In this document: one piece after another, positions 46,690-54,905 of the stretch
Layout: each line of letters starts with the position of its first letter
Numbering within the stretch: position 1 is the first letter of the stretch
Source: Asaia bogorensis
GTDB taxonomy: Bacteria > Pseudomonadota > Alphaproteobacteria > Acetobacterales > Acetobacteraceae
DNA length: 64,000 bases
NCBI RefSeq assembly: GCF_900465345.1
Contig: NZ_UEGO01000010.1
Location: forward strand, 62,001-126,000
Direction of reading: 5' to 3'
Program-made: the position numbers and the translations under genes
The notes under the pieces: model-generated
Databases searched by the model: none
What the model was told of the DNA's origin: nothing
Seen by the model: the letters and a program-made list of their open reading frames with translations, nothing else

Positions 46690-48369
46690 ATGGCCGCCTA
46701 TCAGTATGTCTATGTCATGAAGGACCTGACGAAGGCCTATCCCGGGGGCCGTGAGGTCTTCAAGGGCATCACCCTGTCCTTCCTTCCCGGCGTCAAGATC
46801 GGTGTGCTCGGCGTCAACGGCGCCGGTAAATCGACTCTGCTCAAGATCATGGCCGGTATCGAAAAGGAATATGGCGGTGAGGCTTGGGGCGCTGAAGGCG
46901 CACGCATCGGTTATCTTGAGCAGGAGCCCAAGCTCGACGATTCTCTGACCGTCGGTGAGAACGTGGCACTCGGCTTTGGTGACCTGAAGCACGCAGTGGA
47001 TCGCTTCAACGAAATCTCGATGGCTTTTGCCGAGCCAATGACCGATGACGAGATGACTGCCCTTCTGGCCGAGCAGGCCGAGTTGCAGGAAAAGATCGAC
47101 GCCGGCGATGGCTGGGAGCTCGATCGCAAGCTTGAGATCGCTCTTGAAGCCCTGCGCTGCCCGCCTGCCGACAGCCCTGTCACCATGCTGTCCGGTGGTG
47201 AGCGCCGTCGCGTGGCGCTGTGCCGCCTGCTGCTCGAAAAGCCCGACCTGCTGCTGCTTGACGAACCGACCAACCATCTCGATGCCGAGAGCGTGGCCTG
47301 GCTCGAAAAGACCCTGCGCGATTATCAGGGCACCGTCATGGTCATCACCCATGACCGCTACTTCCTCGACAATGTTACGAACTGGATTCTCGAAATCGAG
47401 CGCGGTCGTGGCTATCCGTTCGAAGGCAATTACTCCTCCTGGCTGACCCAGAAGCGCAAGCGTCTTGCCCAGGAAGAGAAGGAAGAGAGTTCGCGCCAGC
47501 GCGCTCTTGCCGCCGAGCAGGAATGGATCAGCGCCTCACCCAAGGCCCGTCAGGCCAAGAGCAAGGCCCGTATCACCAAATACGAGGAAATGCTGGCCGC
47601 CAGTCAGGAGCGTGCCGGTGGCACGGCTGATATCGTCATTACCCCCGGCCCCCGTCTGGGTGGCACGGTCATCGAGGCCGAGAACCTCTCCAAGGGCTTT
47701 GGCGATCGCCTGCTGATCGACGGCCTGAACTTCAAGCTGCCGCCGGGTGGTATCGTGGGCGTGATCGGGCCGAACGGTGCGGGTAAGTCCACGCTGTTCA
47801 AGATGATCACGGGTCAGGATCAGCCGGATGGCGGTGCGCTCAAGATCGGCGACACGGTCAAGCTCGGTTATGTCGATCAGTCGCGCGACTCGCTCGATGA
47901 CAGCAAGACGGTGTGGGAAGAAATCTCGGGCGGCACGGATGTCATTCAGCTGGGCAAGCGCACGGTACCGTCGCGTGCCTATGTCGGGGCCTTCAATTTC
48001 AAGGGCTCCGATCAGCAAAAACGCGTGGGCGTGCTGTCGGGCGGTGAGCGCAACCGCGTGCATCTGGCCAAGATGCTCAAGAAGGACAGCAATGTCATTC
48101 TGCTCGACGAACCGACCAACGATCTCGATGTCGACACGCTGCGTGCGCTCGAAGACGCGCTGGCCGAATTCGCCGGTTGCGCCGTGGTCATCTCGCATGA
48201 TCGCTGGTTCCTCGACCGTCTGGCCACGCATATCCTCGCCTTCGAGGGTGATAGCCATGTCGAATGGTTCGAGGGTAACTTCCAGGATTATGAAGAAGAC
48301 AAGCGTCGTCGCCTCGGCCCGGATTCGACCGAACCGAGCCGTATCAAGTATCGCCCCATCGCACGCTAA
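46690..48369 (+). CDS. ettA: Energy-dependent translational throttle protein EttA
   Basis: The 559-residue ABC-F protein has two ATPase cassettes: Walker A GVNGAGKST and GPNGAGKST, signatures LSGGERRR and LSGGERNR, and Walker B LLLLDEPTNHL and VILLDEPTNDL. An inter-domain arm rich in Lys, Arg and Glu lies at about 260-310. It binds the ribosomal E site and links translation to the ATP/ADP ratio. The ATG at 46690 is preferred to the longer frame that runs through the tRNA. Confidence 0.93.
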   Translation: MAAYQYVYVMKDLTKAYPGGREVFKGITLSFLPGVKIGVLGVNGAGKSTLLKIMAGIEKEYGGEAWGAEGARIGYLEQEPKLDDSLTVGENVALGFGDLKHAVDRFNEISMAFAEPMTDDEMTALLAEQAELQEKIDAGDGWELDRKLEIALEALRCPPADSPVTMLSGGERRRVALCRLLLEKPDLLLLDEPTNHLDAESVAWLEKTLRDYQGTVMVITHDRYFLDNVTNWILEIERGRGYPFEGNYSSWLTQKRKRLAQEEKEESSRQRALAAEQEWISASPKARQAKSKARITKYEEMLAASQERAGGTADIVITPGPRLGGTVIEAENLSKGFGDRLLIDGLNFKLPPGGIVGVIGPNGAGKSTLFKMITGQDQPDGGALKIGDTVKLGYVDQSRDSLDDSKTVWEEISGGTDVIQLGKRTVPSRAYVGAFNFKGSDQQKRVGVLSGGERNRVHLAKMLKKDSNVILLDEPTNDLDVDTLRALEDALAEFAGCAVVISHDRWFLDRLATHILAFEGDSHVEWFEGNFQDYEEDKRRRLGPDSTEPSRIKYRPIAR

Positions 48370-48437
48370 GGGATGAAGATGTCGGAGCGGTTCTTCTCTG
48401 ACATCTCTCTTGCCGATGTCATGACTGGGTACGCATC

Positions 48438-48956
48438 GTGACGCTTGGGCGTCAGATACGGACCCAGCGACTCGTGCTCCAGCCCGTGAGCTGGCACGAC
48501 ATGCAGGACATGATTCGCCTCAAGACCAATGGCGCCTCATTCGGGCGTATGCTGGGGGGTGTCCGCTCGCTCCGGCAGGTTGAGGACGAAATGGCCGATG
48601 ACCTCGCTTTTTGGGCAAAGCGCGGCATCGGTATTTTCACCATTCGCGAAAATAATCGCTTCGTGGGCATCACGGGGTTGCATGAGCGTCCGGACGGGCG
48701 CGGTCTCGGCCTGCGCTTCGCATTGGTACCCGAGGCCGCCGGGCGTGGTATCGCGCGTGAGGCAGCGGGCGCTGCACTGCGTTTTGCGCTGGATGCCGGC
48801 GTCGAGCGCGTGGTGGGCGTCACCCGCGAGGACAACATGCCCTCACGCATCGTGCTAGGCAGTATCGGCATGCACCATGTGGAAAGCTTCGAGCGCGATG
48901 GTTATCTGATGCTCGTTTACGAAATCAGGCAGGATAAGCAACCTGCTCTGGCCTAA
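48438..48956 (+). CDS. GNAT-family N-acetyltransferase
   Basis: The 172-residue protein has the GNAT acetyl-CoA fold of the RimJ/RimL subgroup: TQRLVLQPVSWHDMQDMI at the N-terminus, the FVGITGLHE strand, the pyrophosphate-binding AAGRGIAREAAGAALRFA segment and VVGVTREDNMPSR. The acceptor is unknown. The start is GTG with a weak ribosome-binding site. It converges with and overlaps by four bases the decayed metallophosphoesterase gene. Confidence 0.82.
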   Translation: MTLGRQIRTQRLVLQPVSWHDMQDMIRLKTNGASFGRMLGGVRSLRQVEDEMADDLAFWAKRGIGIFTIRENNRFVGITGLHERPDGRGLGLRFALVPEAAGRGIAREAAGAALRFALDAGVERVVGVTREDNMPSRIVLGSIGMHHVESFERDGYLMLVYEIRQDKQPALA

Positions 48957-49663
48957 AGGCGCCCGGTACGCAGTGCCTTGGCCCAGTCTGGCCGCATTTC
49001 TTTCTGCAGTTTGTGCCGCCTGTTCCTAGTCATGGGTGACTGTATGGAAGCTGGCAGTCCAGTTGCCGTTTGCGCCGTTGAGCAGCGCGTAACGCGCGTG
49101 TGGAGAGGCATTGCTGATCTGATGAGGGAACGGTTCGTCATCCTCTCAGCCAAGCAGGCCCACGCTGCCGGGATTGAGTACCAGTCTCCCTTTTCCGAAG
49201 GCCACCATGCGCTGGATATGGGTATGATCGCACTGGATGAGGCGGGCGACGATTTCTGCCCGCGTAGCGGGACGCAGGCTCCCGACCGCGACAGTTTCAA
49301 GGAAATAGGCGGGGTCGCTGGTGGCGGTGCCATGAACGAGCAGGATATCGCTTCCCAGCCGAAGCGTTGTCGGAAGCCTCGTCATCCAGTCGAAATGATG
49401 AGGGGCGAGGGTCCGTAGGTAAAGCGGTCGGACTCCCCCATCTCATGAAATGATCGCGTGAGAAGCTGCCACTCGTGATTGCCAGCTATGACAGTCGGGG
49501 CGAGGGAAATCAGTCTTTGGGCTGTTTCGAAGGGCAGGAGCGGACCAGGGAAATGATCGCCCAGAATGACCAATTGGTCGACGCTGTTCAGGGCGCAATC
49601 CGCCAGGACGGCATCGAGTGCGGTGAGATTGCCGTGTATGTCCGAAAGGACGGCTAGTTTCAT
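48953..49663 (-). pseudogene. Decayed metallophosphoesterase
   Basis: Three minus-strand pieces together make one family member. Piece A (49663 down to 49382) starts MKLAVLSDIHGNLTALDAV and has LVILGDHFPGP and IAGNHEWQLL. Piece B (about 49416 down to 49146, in a second frame) has FDWMTRLP, LLVHGTATSDP, HTHIQRMV and LNPGSVG. After its TGA (49146-49148) the same frame continues SPHARYALLNG and meets a TAG at 49026-49028. The C-terminal end RPDWAKALRTGRL is back in the first frame. So at least two frameshifts and two stop codons interrupt the gene; it cannot make the enzyme. The A-B join needs a single-base change. Confidence 0.85.
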
Positions 49664-49673
49664 GAAGCAGGTC

Positions 49674-49707
49674 TTTTCGTCGGGAGCGTCACAACTCCCG
49701 ACGAAAA
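49674..49707. other. Strong 13-base-pair hairpin between mlaC and the pseudogene
   Basis: TTTTCGTCGGGAG and CTCCCGACGAAAA pair perfectly around an eight-base loop. It follows the mlaC stop at about ten bases on the minus strand. The A/T part is inside the stem, not after it, so it is not a standard U-tract terminator. Confidence 0.6.
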
Positions 49708-49717
49708 GGATGTGTCG

Positions 49718-50335
49718 TCAGTGACGATGCGAGAGCTGACGCTCCAGCGCGCTAATCAGTGTGGCGACATTGCCGCCATTGCGGGCGAGATAGGAGCTGT
49801 AATCCTGACGCTGCGTCAGGCGCAGGCTCGTTCCCTCGCCGATCATGTCGACAATCTTCATGCCGCCATCATGGGCAATCAGCAGGCCCATATCGGCAAC
49901 CGGCTGACCGGGGCGCATGATCTGGGCGCTGACGAGTTCGCCGTTGGGGGTGTTGGTCTCGCCGGTCACCTTGAAGCTCACGCCGCGATAGTCACCGATC
50001 TTGTCCGTCACGGCATTGACCAGCACCTGATGGAACAGCTTCAGGTACTGGGCCTGCTGCTCAGGGGTGGCCGTGCGCCAGTAGCGTCCAAGGCAGAACT
50101 TGCCGATGGTGGCGATGTCCACATTGCTCTGCAGCAGGGGCAGAACTTCGGCCTTCTTTTCAGCCAGACCCTTGTCGCTGTTGATGATCCCAACGAGCTT
50201 GCTACCGAAAGCCGTCACGAAGCCCTGTGCATCTTCAGCATGGGCCGGGGTGGACAGGGCTGCGACGGAAACGAGCGCTGTGGTCAGAACGCCAAGAGCT
50301 GCGCGACGGGAGAAGGAGATGCAGGTTTTGAACAT
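49718..50335 (-). CDS. mlaC: Periplasmic phospholipid-binding protein MlaC
   Basis: The 205-residue secreted protein has a signal peptide (to about residue 33, cleavage near AHA-ED) and the MlaC/Ttg2D fold (FCLGRYWRTATPEQQAQYLKLF, GVSFKVTGETN, LIAHDGGMKIVDMIGEG). It carries phospholipids between the outer-membrane MlaA and the inner-membrane Mla transporter. It starts 12 bases after mlaA, in one operon. The Mla ABC genes are not in the window. Confidence 0.93.
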   Translation of the reverse strand: MFKTCISFSRRAALGVLTTALVSVAALSTPAHAEDAQGFVTAFGSKLVGIINSDKGLAEKKAEVLPLLQSNVDIATIGKFCLGRYWRTATPEQQAQYLKLFHQVLVNAVTDKIGDYRGVSFKVTGETNTPNGELVSAQIMRPGQPVADMGLLIAHDGGMKIVDMIGEGTSLRLTQRQDYSSYLARNGGNVATLISALERQLSHRH

Positions 50336-50347
50336 GTCGGGAGGTCC

Positions 50348-51193
50348 TTAATTGTACCAGTCCGGCACGGTCGCCCGGTGGTCGTTGCGGAGCGAGTCAA
50401 CCTGGCTGGCGCGGTTCTGCTGCCAGGCGCTACGAATAAACGCGTACGGATCGAGTGAATCCTGCTCGACCTGATCGATCTCGTCAATATGAGAGGAGAA
50501 TCCGCCCAGCACGCCAGCAACGTTATAGGCCCAGTTGAACGTCAGCAGGCCATAGCCGCGTGGCACATAGTTGATGGGCGACAGGCCCTGCGCGATGGCG
50601 TAGCCGCCAGCGTCGCGCAGCGTGTTGGGGCCGAGGCCCGGCAGGAAGAGATAGGGACCGCTCGGTACACCCCATGTCGCCAGTGTCAGACCCGGATCAC
50701 TGTCATGATGCGGATAGCCCAGCGACGTTGCAACGTCGATGAACCCGGCAGCGCCAAGTGTCATGTTGATGACATAACGCATGAAGTCATCACCCGCGCG
50801 GCGTGGCTTGCCAGCGCCGACATCACTGAAGAAGACCGTTGGCATGTACCATGTCTGGTTCAGGTTATCGATCGAGTTGCGGATCGGCTTGGGTACCGCC
50901 CAGGCCCAGGCCTTGCCCACCGGACGCAGCGCGTGATGATAGGCCCACATCTGGATGCCATACATCTTGCGGTTAACCGGCTCGTAGGGGTCGTTGGCTT
51001 CCTTGTAGTCTGCCAGCGCCTCGGGGTCTTTCGGCGGCGGGTTGCGCCAGCTGGCGCAGGCACTCAGGGAAAGAAGGGCGCTCAGCCCGATGAGAACACG
51101 GCCGCCCTTGCGCTGCTCGCGCCGTCTCTTACGGCTTGAATCGGCAGTTCCGGCTGTTGGCCGGTTATCGGAATCACCTAGCGGTGCGGTCAT
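50348..51193 (-). CDS. mlaA: Outer-membrane lipoprotein MlaA (VacJ)
   Basis: The 281-residue protein has a lipoprotein signal with the lipobox LSAC near residue 47 after a long charged N-terminus. The family motifs NDPYEPVNRKMYG, RAGDDFMRYVINMTLGAAG and LPGLGPNTLRDAGG are present. It removes mislocalised phospholipids from the outer leaflet and passes them to MlaC. ATG 51193 has GGGG seven bases upstream and is preferred to 51205. Confidence 0.92.
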   Translation of the reverse strand: MTAPLGDSDNRPTAGTADSSRKRRREQRKGGRVLIGLSALLSLSACASWRNPPPKDPEALADYKEANDPYEPVNRKMYGIQMWAYHHALRPVGKAWAWAVPKPIRNSIDNLNQTWYMPTVFFSDVGAGKPRRAGDDFMRYVINMTLGAAGFIDVATSLGYPHHDSDPGLTLATWGVPSGPYLFLPGLGPNTLRDAGGYAIAQGLSPINYVPRGYGLLTFNWAYNVAGVLGGFSSHIDEIDQVEQDSLDPYAFIRSAWQQNRASQVDSLRNDHRATVPDWYN

Positions 51194-51552
51194 CGCAATC
51201 CCCAAGTCGTGTCAGCGCGCTCGGTCGCGCCACATACTGCGCACCTGCTCACGATCGTTTATCCGGAGCCGTCACTCAACTCCGGTCCTGTTACCTCATC
51301 GCGTCACCCGTAATTCAGCAGGAAACATCCTCTCCGGCGGGAAGAGAATGTCCGTGCTGTCTCGCGAGAGACGCAGCATCGTGGTTTTCTAGCACGATGT
51401 CTGTCAGACGCCAGACCGTAGATGCCAACTCATGCCGTATGCGTAGCGTTTGAGGTGGGCTGCGGTTGAGGAAAATGAACTTTATATACTTTGACACAGA
51501 TCATTTCTCCGATCAGTGTGGCGGCGAATCAACAGATGGAAACACCTTGTCC
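51194..51552. other. Divergent intergenic region mlaA-galM
   Basis: About 360 bases hold the promoters of two divergent genes. A seven-base inverted repeat CATCGTG/CACGATG (51377-51383, 51393-51399, nine-base loop) and an AT-rich patch at 51475-51510 with TATATAC and TTGACA are the only notable features. No gene seen. Confidence 0.45.
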
Positions 51553-52704
51553 ATGAAAGCATTAGTGAAGAGCGCCGTGTGTCTGGTGGCGCTTGCGGGG
51601 ATAATGGACGGTGCGGCGCAGGCTGCGCCAGCAGTTACGGTCCAGCCCTGGGGCAAGACTCCTGCCGGTGAGGATGTCAAAATCATCACCCTGACCAACG
51701 ATCATGCGATGACGGTCCGTGTCATCACCTATGGCGGCATCATCCAGTCTGTGGAAGCGCCGGACCGCGCAGGTCATGTGCAGGACCTGGTCCTGGGGTT
51801 CGGCACGCTTGAGGGCTATACGAAGGATTCGGCTGAGGGCGGCCTGTTTTTCGGGGCAATGATCGGCCGCTACGCCAATCGTCTGGCTCATGGCACCTTC
51901 ACCATTGATGGCAAGAGCTATCATACGGATCTGACCGACCCGCCAAACGCCCTGCACGGTGGAAAAATCGGTTTCGATAAGCATGTCTGGACGTTGGTGG
52001 ACACGAAAAAGAACGCCAAGGGTGCTTCGGTCACGCTGCGTCTCGTCAGCCCCAATGGCGATCAGGGTTTTCCCGGCACGCTCACGACCAACGTGACGTA
52101 TACGCTGGATGAAAACAACGCGCTCAGCCTGCACTACCAGGCTACGACCGATGCGCCGACCGTGCTGAACCTGACCAATCATTCCTACTGGAACCTGAAT
52201 GGCGAAGGCTCAGGCTCGATCGAGAACGAGGTCATGCAGATCAACGCCGAGCGTTATACCCCGACCGACGGCACCTCGGTCCCGACGGGCGAGCTGGCCA
52301 CAGTGGCGGGAACGCCGCTTGATTTCCGCAAGCCCATGCGGATCGGTGACCATCTGCGCAGCGACTTTGCGCAGATGCTGATTGCTCGTGGCTATGACCA
52401 TAACTGGATTGTCGATGGCGCTTATGGCAAAGCCCCGCGGCCTGCTGCGGTGATTTTCGATCCGGCCTCGGGTCGTACGCTCGAGGTCTCGACCAACCAG
52501 CCCGGATTGCAGGTTTACACCTCCAATTCGCTGACCGGGAAATATGCCGGTATCTCCCATCGGGCCTATCGCCAGACCGACGCACTGGCCCTTGAAGCCG
52601 AGCATTATCCCGACAGCCCGAACCACCCGTCCTTCCCGACCACGGAACTCCGTCCGGGGCAGAAGTTCGACTACACGACCATCTTCAAGCTCGGTACCCG
52701 TTAA
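51553..52704 (+). CDS. Secreted galactose mutarotase (aldose 1-epimerase)
   Basis: The 383-residue enzyme interconverts alpha and beta anomers of aldoses. A signal peptide (MKALVKSAVCLVALAGIM, cleavage near AQA-AP) places it in the periplasm, unlike E. coli GalM. Catalytic features are conserved: GAMIGRYANRL, NALHGGKIGFDK (His), LTNHSYWNLNG (His), and EAEHYPDSPNHP with the catalytic Glu. It fits a periplasmic sugar-oxidising lifestyle. Confidence 0.92.
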   Translation: MKALVKSAVCLVALAGIMDGAAQAAPAVTVQPWGKTPAGEDVKIITLTNDHAMTVRVITYGGIIQSVEAPDRAGHVQDLVLGFGTLEGYTKDSAEGGLFFGAMIGRYANRLAHGTFTIDGKSYHTDLTDPPNALHGGKIGFDKHVWTLVDTKKNAKGASVTLRLVSPNGDQGFPGTLTTNVTYTLDENNALSLHYQATTDAPTVLNLTNHSYWNLNGEGSGSIENEVMQINAERYTPTDGTSVPTGELATVAGTPLDFRKPMRIGDHLRSDFAQMLIARGYDHNWIVDGAYGKAPRPAAVIFDPASGRTLEVSTNQPGLQVYTSNSLTGKYAGISHRAYRQTDALALEAEHYPDSPNHPSFPTTELRPGQKFDYTTIFKLGTR

Positions 52705-52730
52705 GCTTCCTGCGGCCCGACCCGAAAGAA

Positions 52731-52763
52731 CCCTGCACGTCTCCGGGCGTGCGGGGTTTTTTT
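52731..52763 (+). terminator. Intrinsic terminator after the mutarotase gene
   Basis: CCCTGCACG and CGTGCGGGG form a nine-base stem with one wobble and an eight-base loop, followed by seven Ts. Confidence 0.9.
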
Positions 52764-52852
52764 ACGCCTGGTGCTACGCCCATCGGGCCTCGGGGCACGG
52801 CTTTCGCGGTCTCAGGAAACCTGATCTGGTCCCGTCACGCCGTGGCACGTCG

Positions 52853-53869
52853 CTATGCGTCATGCCGGTGGCGTCGATGGAAGCCGTACTCACGGTCGCC
52901 ATGCAGGTCGCGCCGTGTGATGAACAGGCCACGATTGGCCGCGAGATGCAGCACCGTCAGCCGCGCGCCTGAACGGCCTGTCTGCGGGTCGATCACGCTG
53001 GCCACCCGATGTTTGACCTCGAGTTCCAGAGGCCGCTCGAATTCCAGCGCCAGCCGGTGACTGCGCCATGTCATGGCCAGTTCCGTCTCGCCATGGGCGC
53101 GCCCGTAGATGAGTGACATCGCATCCTTCTGAACAATCTGGTGGGCAGCACCGCTCAGCATGAGAATTCCTGCCACCGCAGCCGCGGCATGGCCGATCCG
53201 GCAGAATTGGGCGTGGGTCAGCCGAGGCAGGACCCACTGTGTCACCTTGATTGCGGCCAGCGCTGCTGCACCCACGCAAACCCCAGCCAGAAAGACCCCG
53301 CGATCAAACAGGCCAAACTGCGCGTAAAGCACCAGTTTGATGGCATGAAGCAGCACCTCATTGGCTGCGCGCGTGGCAATCAGTGCCTGCTTCTGAAGGC
53401 CCAGTCTCTGGTAGAACCGGTTGAAAAGGAGGCCTGTCGCACCGGTGAATCCAGAAACGAACCCCGCCGCGAACCCTATGGCAGGCAGATAGCGCCATTG
53501 GCGCTGATCGGCCTCTAGGGGCGGGCTGCGGCGAAGGAGCAGAAAGACATTGCCGCTCAGAAACAGGCCCAGAACGAGCTCAAGATAAACCGGTGGCATG
53601 AGCCGCAGGCAGAACACACCCAGCGCGGCAGCTGGCAGGGCGGCCGGGGTAAAAAACAGAACAATCCGCCAGTTGATGACTTGCCAGAAGGTGACGATGC
53701 GCCCGACCGTGCTGCACATGGTGCCGATGGAGAGCGCTGCCGGGATTTTGGGTGTGGCCAGCACAAGGCCCAGCACGGGCATGATCACGAGGCCAGCGCC
53801 CCCGCCTGCAACGGAGGAGATCGTGAAGGCAGCACAGGAGAGGCAGAAAAGGAGCAGAAAAACCATCAT
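52853..53869 (-). CDS. TSUP-family (TauE/SafE) membrane transporter with C-terminal extension
   Basis: The 338-residue protein has eight or so transmembrane helices in its first 245 residues, with the family's repeated features (SSVAGGGAGLVIMPVLGL near the first helix and FVSGFTGATGLLFNRFY in the second half). Members export sulfite, sulfonates or other organic anions. Unusually, some 90 hydrophilic residues follow the last helix (MSLIYGRAHGETELAMTW onward). A Fur-like box lies 72 bases upstream of its start, so iron regulation is possible. Confidence 0.85.
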   Translation of the reverse strand: MMVFLLLFCLSCAAFTISSVAGGGAGLVIMPVLGLVLATPKIPAALSIGTMCSTVGRIVTFWQVINWRIVLFFTPAALPAAALGVFCLRLMPPVYLELVLGLFLSGNVFLLLRRSPPLEADQRQWRYLPAIGFAAGFVSGFTGATGLLFNRFYQRLGLQKQALIATRAANEVLLHAIKLVLYAQFGLFDRGVFLAGVCVGAAALAAIKVTQWVLPRLTHAQFCRIGHAAAAVAGILMLSGAAHQIVQKDAMSLIYGRAHGETELAMTWRSHRLALEFERPLELEVKHRVASVIDPQTGRSGARLTVLHLAANRGLFITRRDLHGDREYGFHRRHRHDA

Positions 53870-53940
53870 GGCCGGGAAACCGCTTCCGCAAGGCGCACCG
53901 GCAAGCAGGGTATGCCGGGCTCATGAGGGTCTTTTCTATA

Positions 53941-53955
53941 TGAGAATTACTCTCA
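53941..53955. promoter_or_regulatory. Fur-like box upstream of the TSUP transporter
   Basis: TGAGAATTACTCTCA has perfect five-base outer arms and matches the 7-1-7 Fur form TGAGAATNATTCTCA except at one position. It sits in the 176-base gap between the DjlA-like gene and the transporter. Confidence 0.5.
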
Positions 53956-54045
53956 ACAAATTATCAAATCATGTCGGGGAGGTCCGCCTGTGTGGTACCG
54001 CTTGCGGGTCGACGCGATAGAGGCGGGGCATGGCGCAGGCAGGGG

Positions 54046-54873
54046 CTACAATTTGCGGTCGCGCTTGATCCGGTCCCACGCCGCGTTGATGCGGGCAACG
54101 CGATCTCCAGCCTTGGCCAGGGCATCGGGGCTGAGGTTTTTCTGACCCAGAACATCGGGGTGATGCTCCCTGATCAGCACACGCCAGCGCGTCCTGACTT
54201 CCTGATCGGTGGCGCTACGGGTGAGACCCAGCTCCACATAGGCATCATTCTCGTTGCTGGCTGACCCGGAGCGACCCGTCTCGGCCCTGTCCCAGGCTCC
54301 GGGCGGCAGGCCAAAAGCCGCATGAACCTTTTTCAGGAAAGCCGTTTCAGCAGGATGCAGATCGGCGCCGGGGGGAAGATCCGCCCGTGCGATGACGAAG
54401 AGCGCCATCAGCAGTTGCTCAAGCGGGGCGCGGTCCTTGGTAAAGCCCTTGCCGAGTTCGCGGGCATACATCTCGAAATCATCCGTGCGGTCACGGGCCC
54501 GATCGAACAACATGCCCACTTCACGCATGTTATCGGCCGGAAACTGGAAGAGCGAGCGAAAGGCCCTGATCTCGGCCTTGTTCACTGGACCATCGATCTT
54601 GGCCATCTTGGCGCAGAGGGCAACCAGACCGATGGCATAAAGCTGATCGGTCTTGCCAAGCAGGGTGGACATCTTGGCGGCTGCCATGAAGGCGGCCCCA
54701 TTGGGGTCAGGCTGTCCCTTGGTGCGCCAGTGCTCGTGCCATCCCCCGGTTGGTGTTTCAAGCAGCGAGCCGCGATCGGCCGCATGGCCCAGCGCCGCAC
54801 CCATGAGCGCGCCCATCGGTCCGCCAACAGCGAAACCGGCCACGCCACCAAACATCTTTCCCCAGAATGCCAT
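54046..54873 (-). CDS. DjlA-like TerB plus DnaJ-domain co-chaperone
   Basis: The 275-residue protein has a glycine-rich hydrophobic N-terminus (GGVAGFAVGGPMGALMGAALG), a TerB-like helical domain (about 75-190, with MAKIDGPVNKAEIRAF) and a C-terminal J domain (about 208-275) with the HPD motif in REHHPDVL. It should stimulate DnaK ATPase, probably at the membrane, as DjlA does. No ribosome-binding site of note; the ATG at 54873 starts the N-terminal membrane segment. Confidence 0.87.
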   Translation of the reverse strand: MAFWGKMFGGVAGFAVGGPMGALMGAALGHAADRGSLLETPTGGWHEHWRTKGQPDPNGAAFMAAAKMSTLLGKTDQLYAIGLVALCAKMAKIDGPVNKAEIRAFRSLFQFPADNMREVGMLFDRARDRTDDFEMYARELGKGFTKDRAPLEQLLMALFVIARADLPPGADLHPAETAFLKKVHAAFGLPPGAWDRAETGRSGSASNENDAYVELGLTRSATDQEVRTRWRVLIREHHPDVLGQKNLSPDALAKAGDRVARINAAWDRIKRDRKL

Positions 54874-54905
54874 TCCCTACCGGTAGCATGAGCACAGGGG
54901 AGAGT

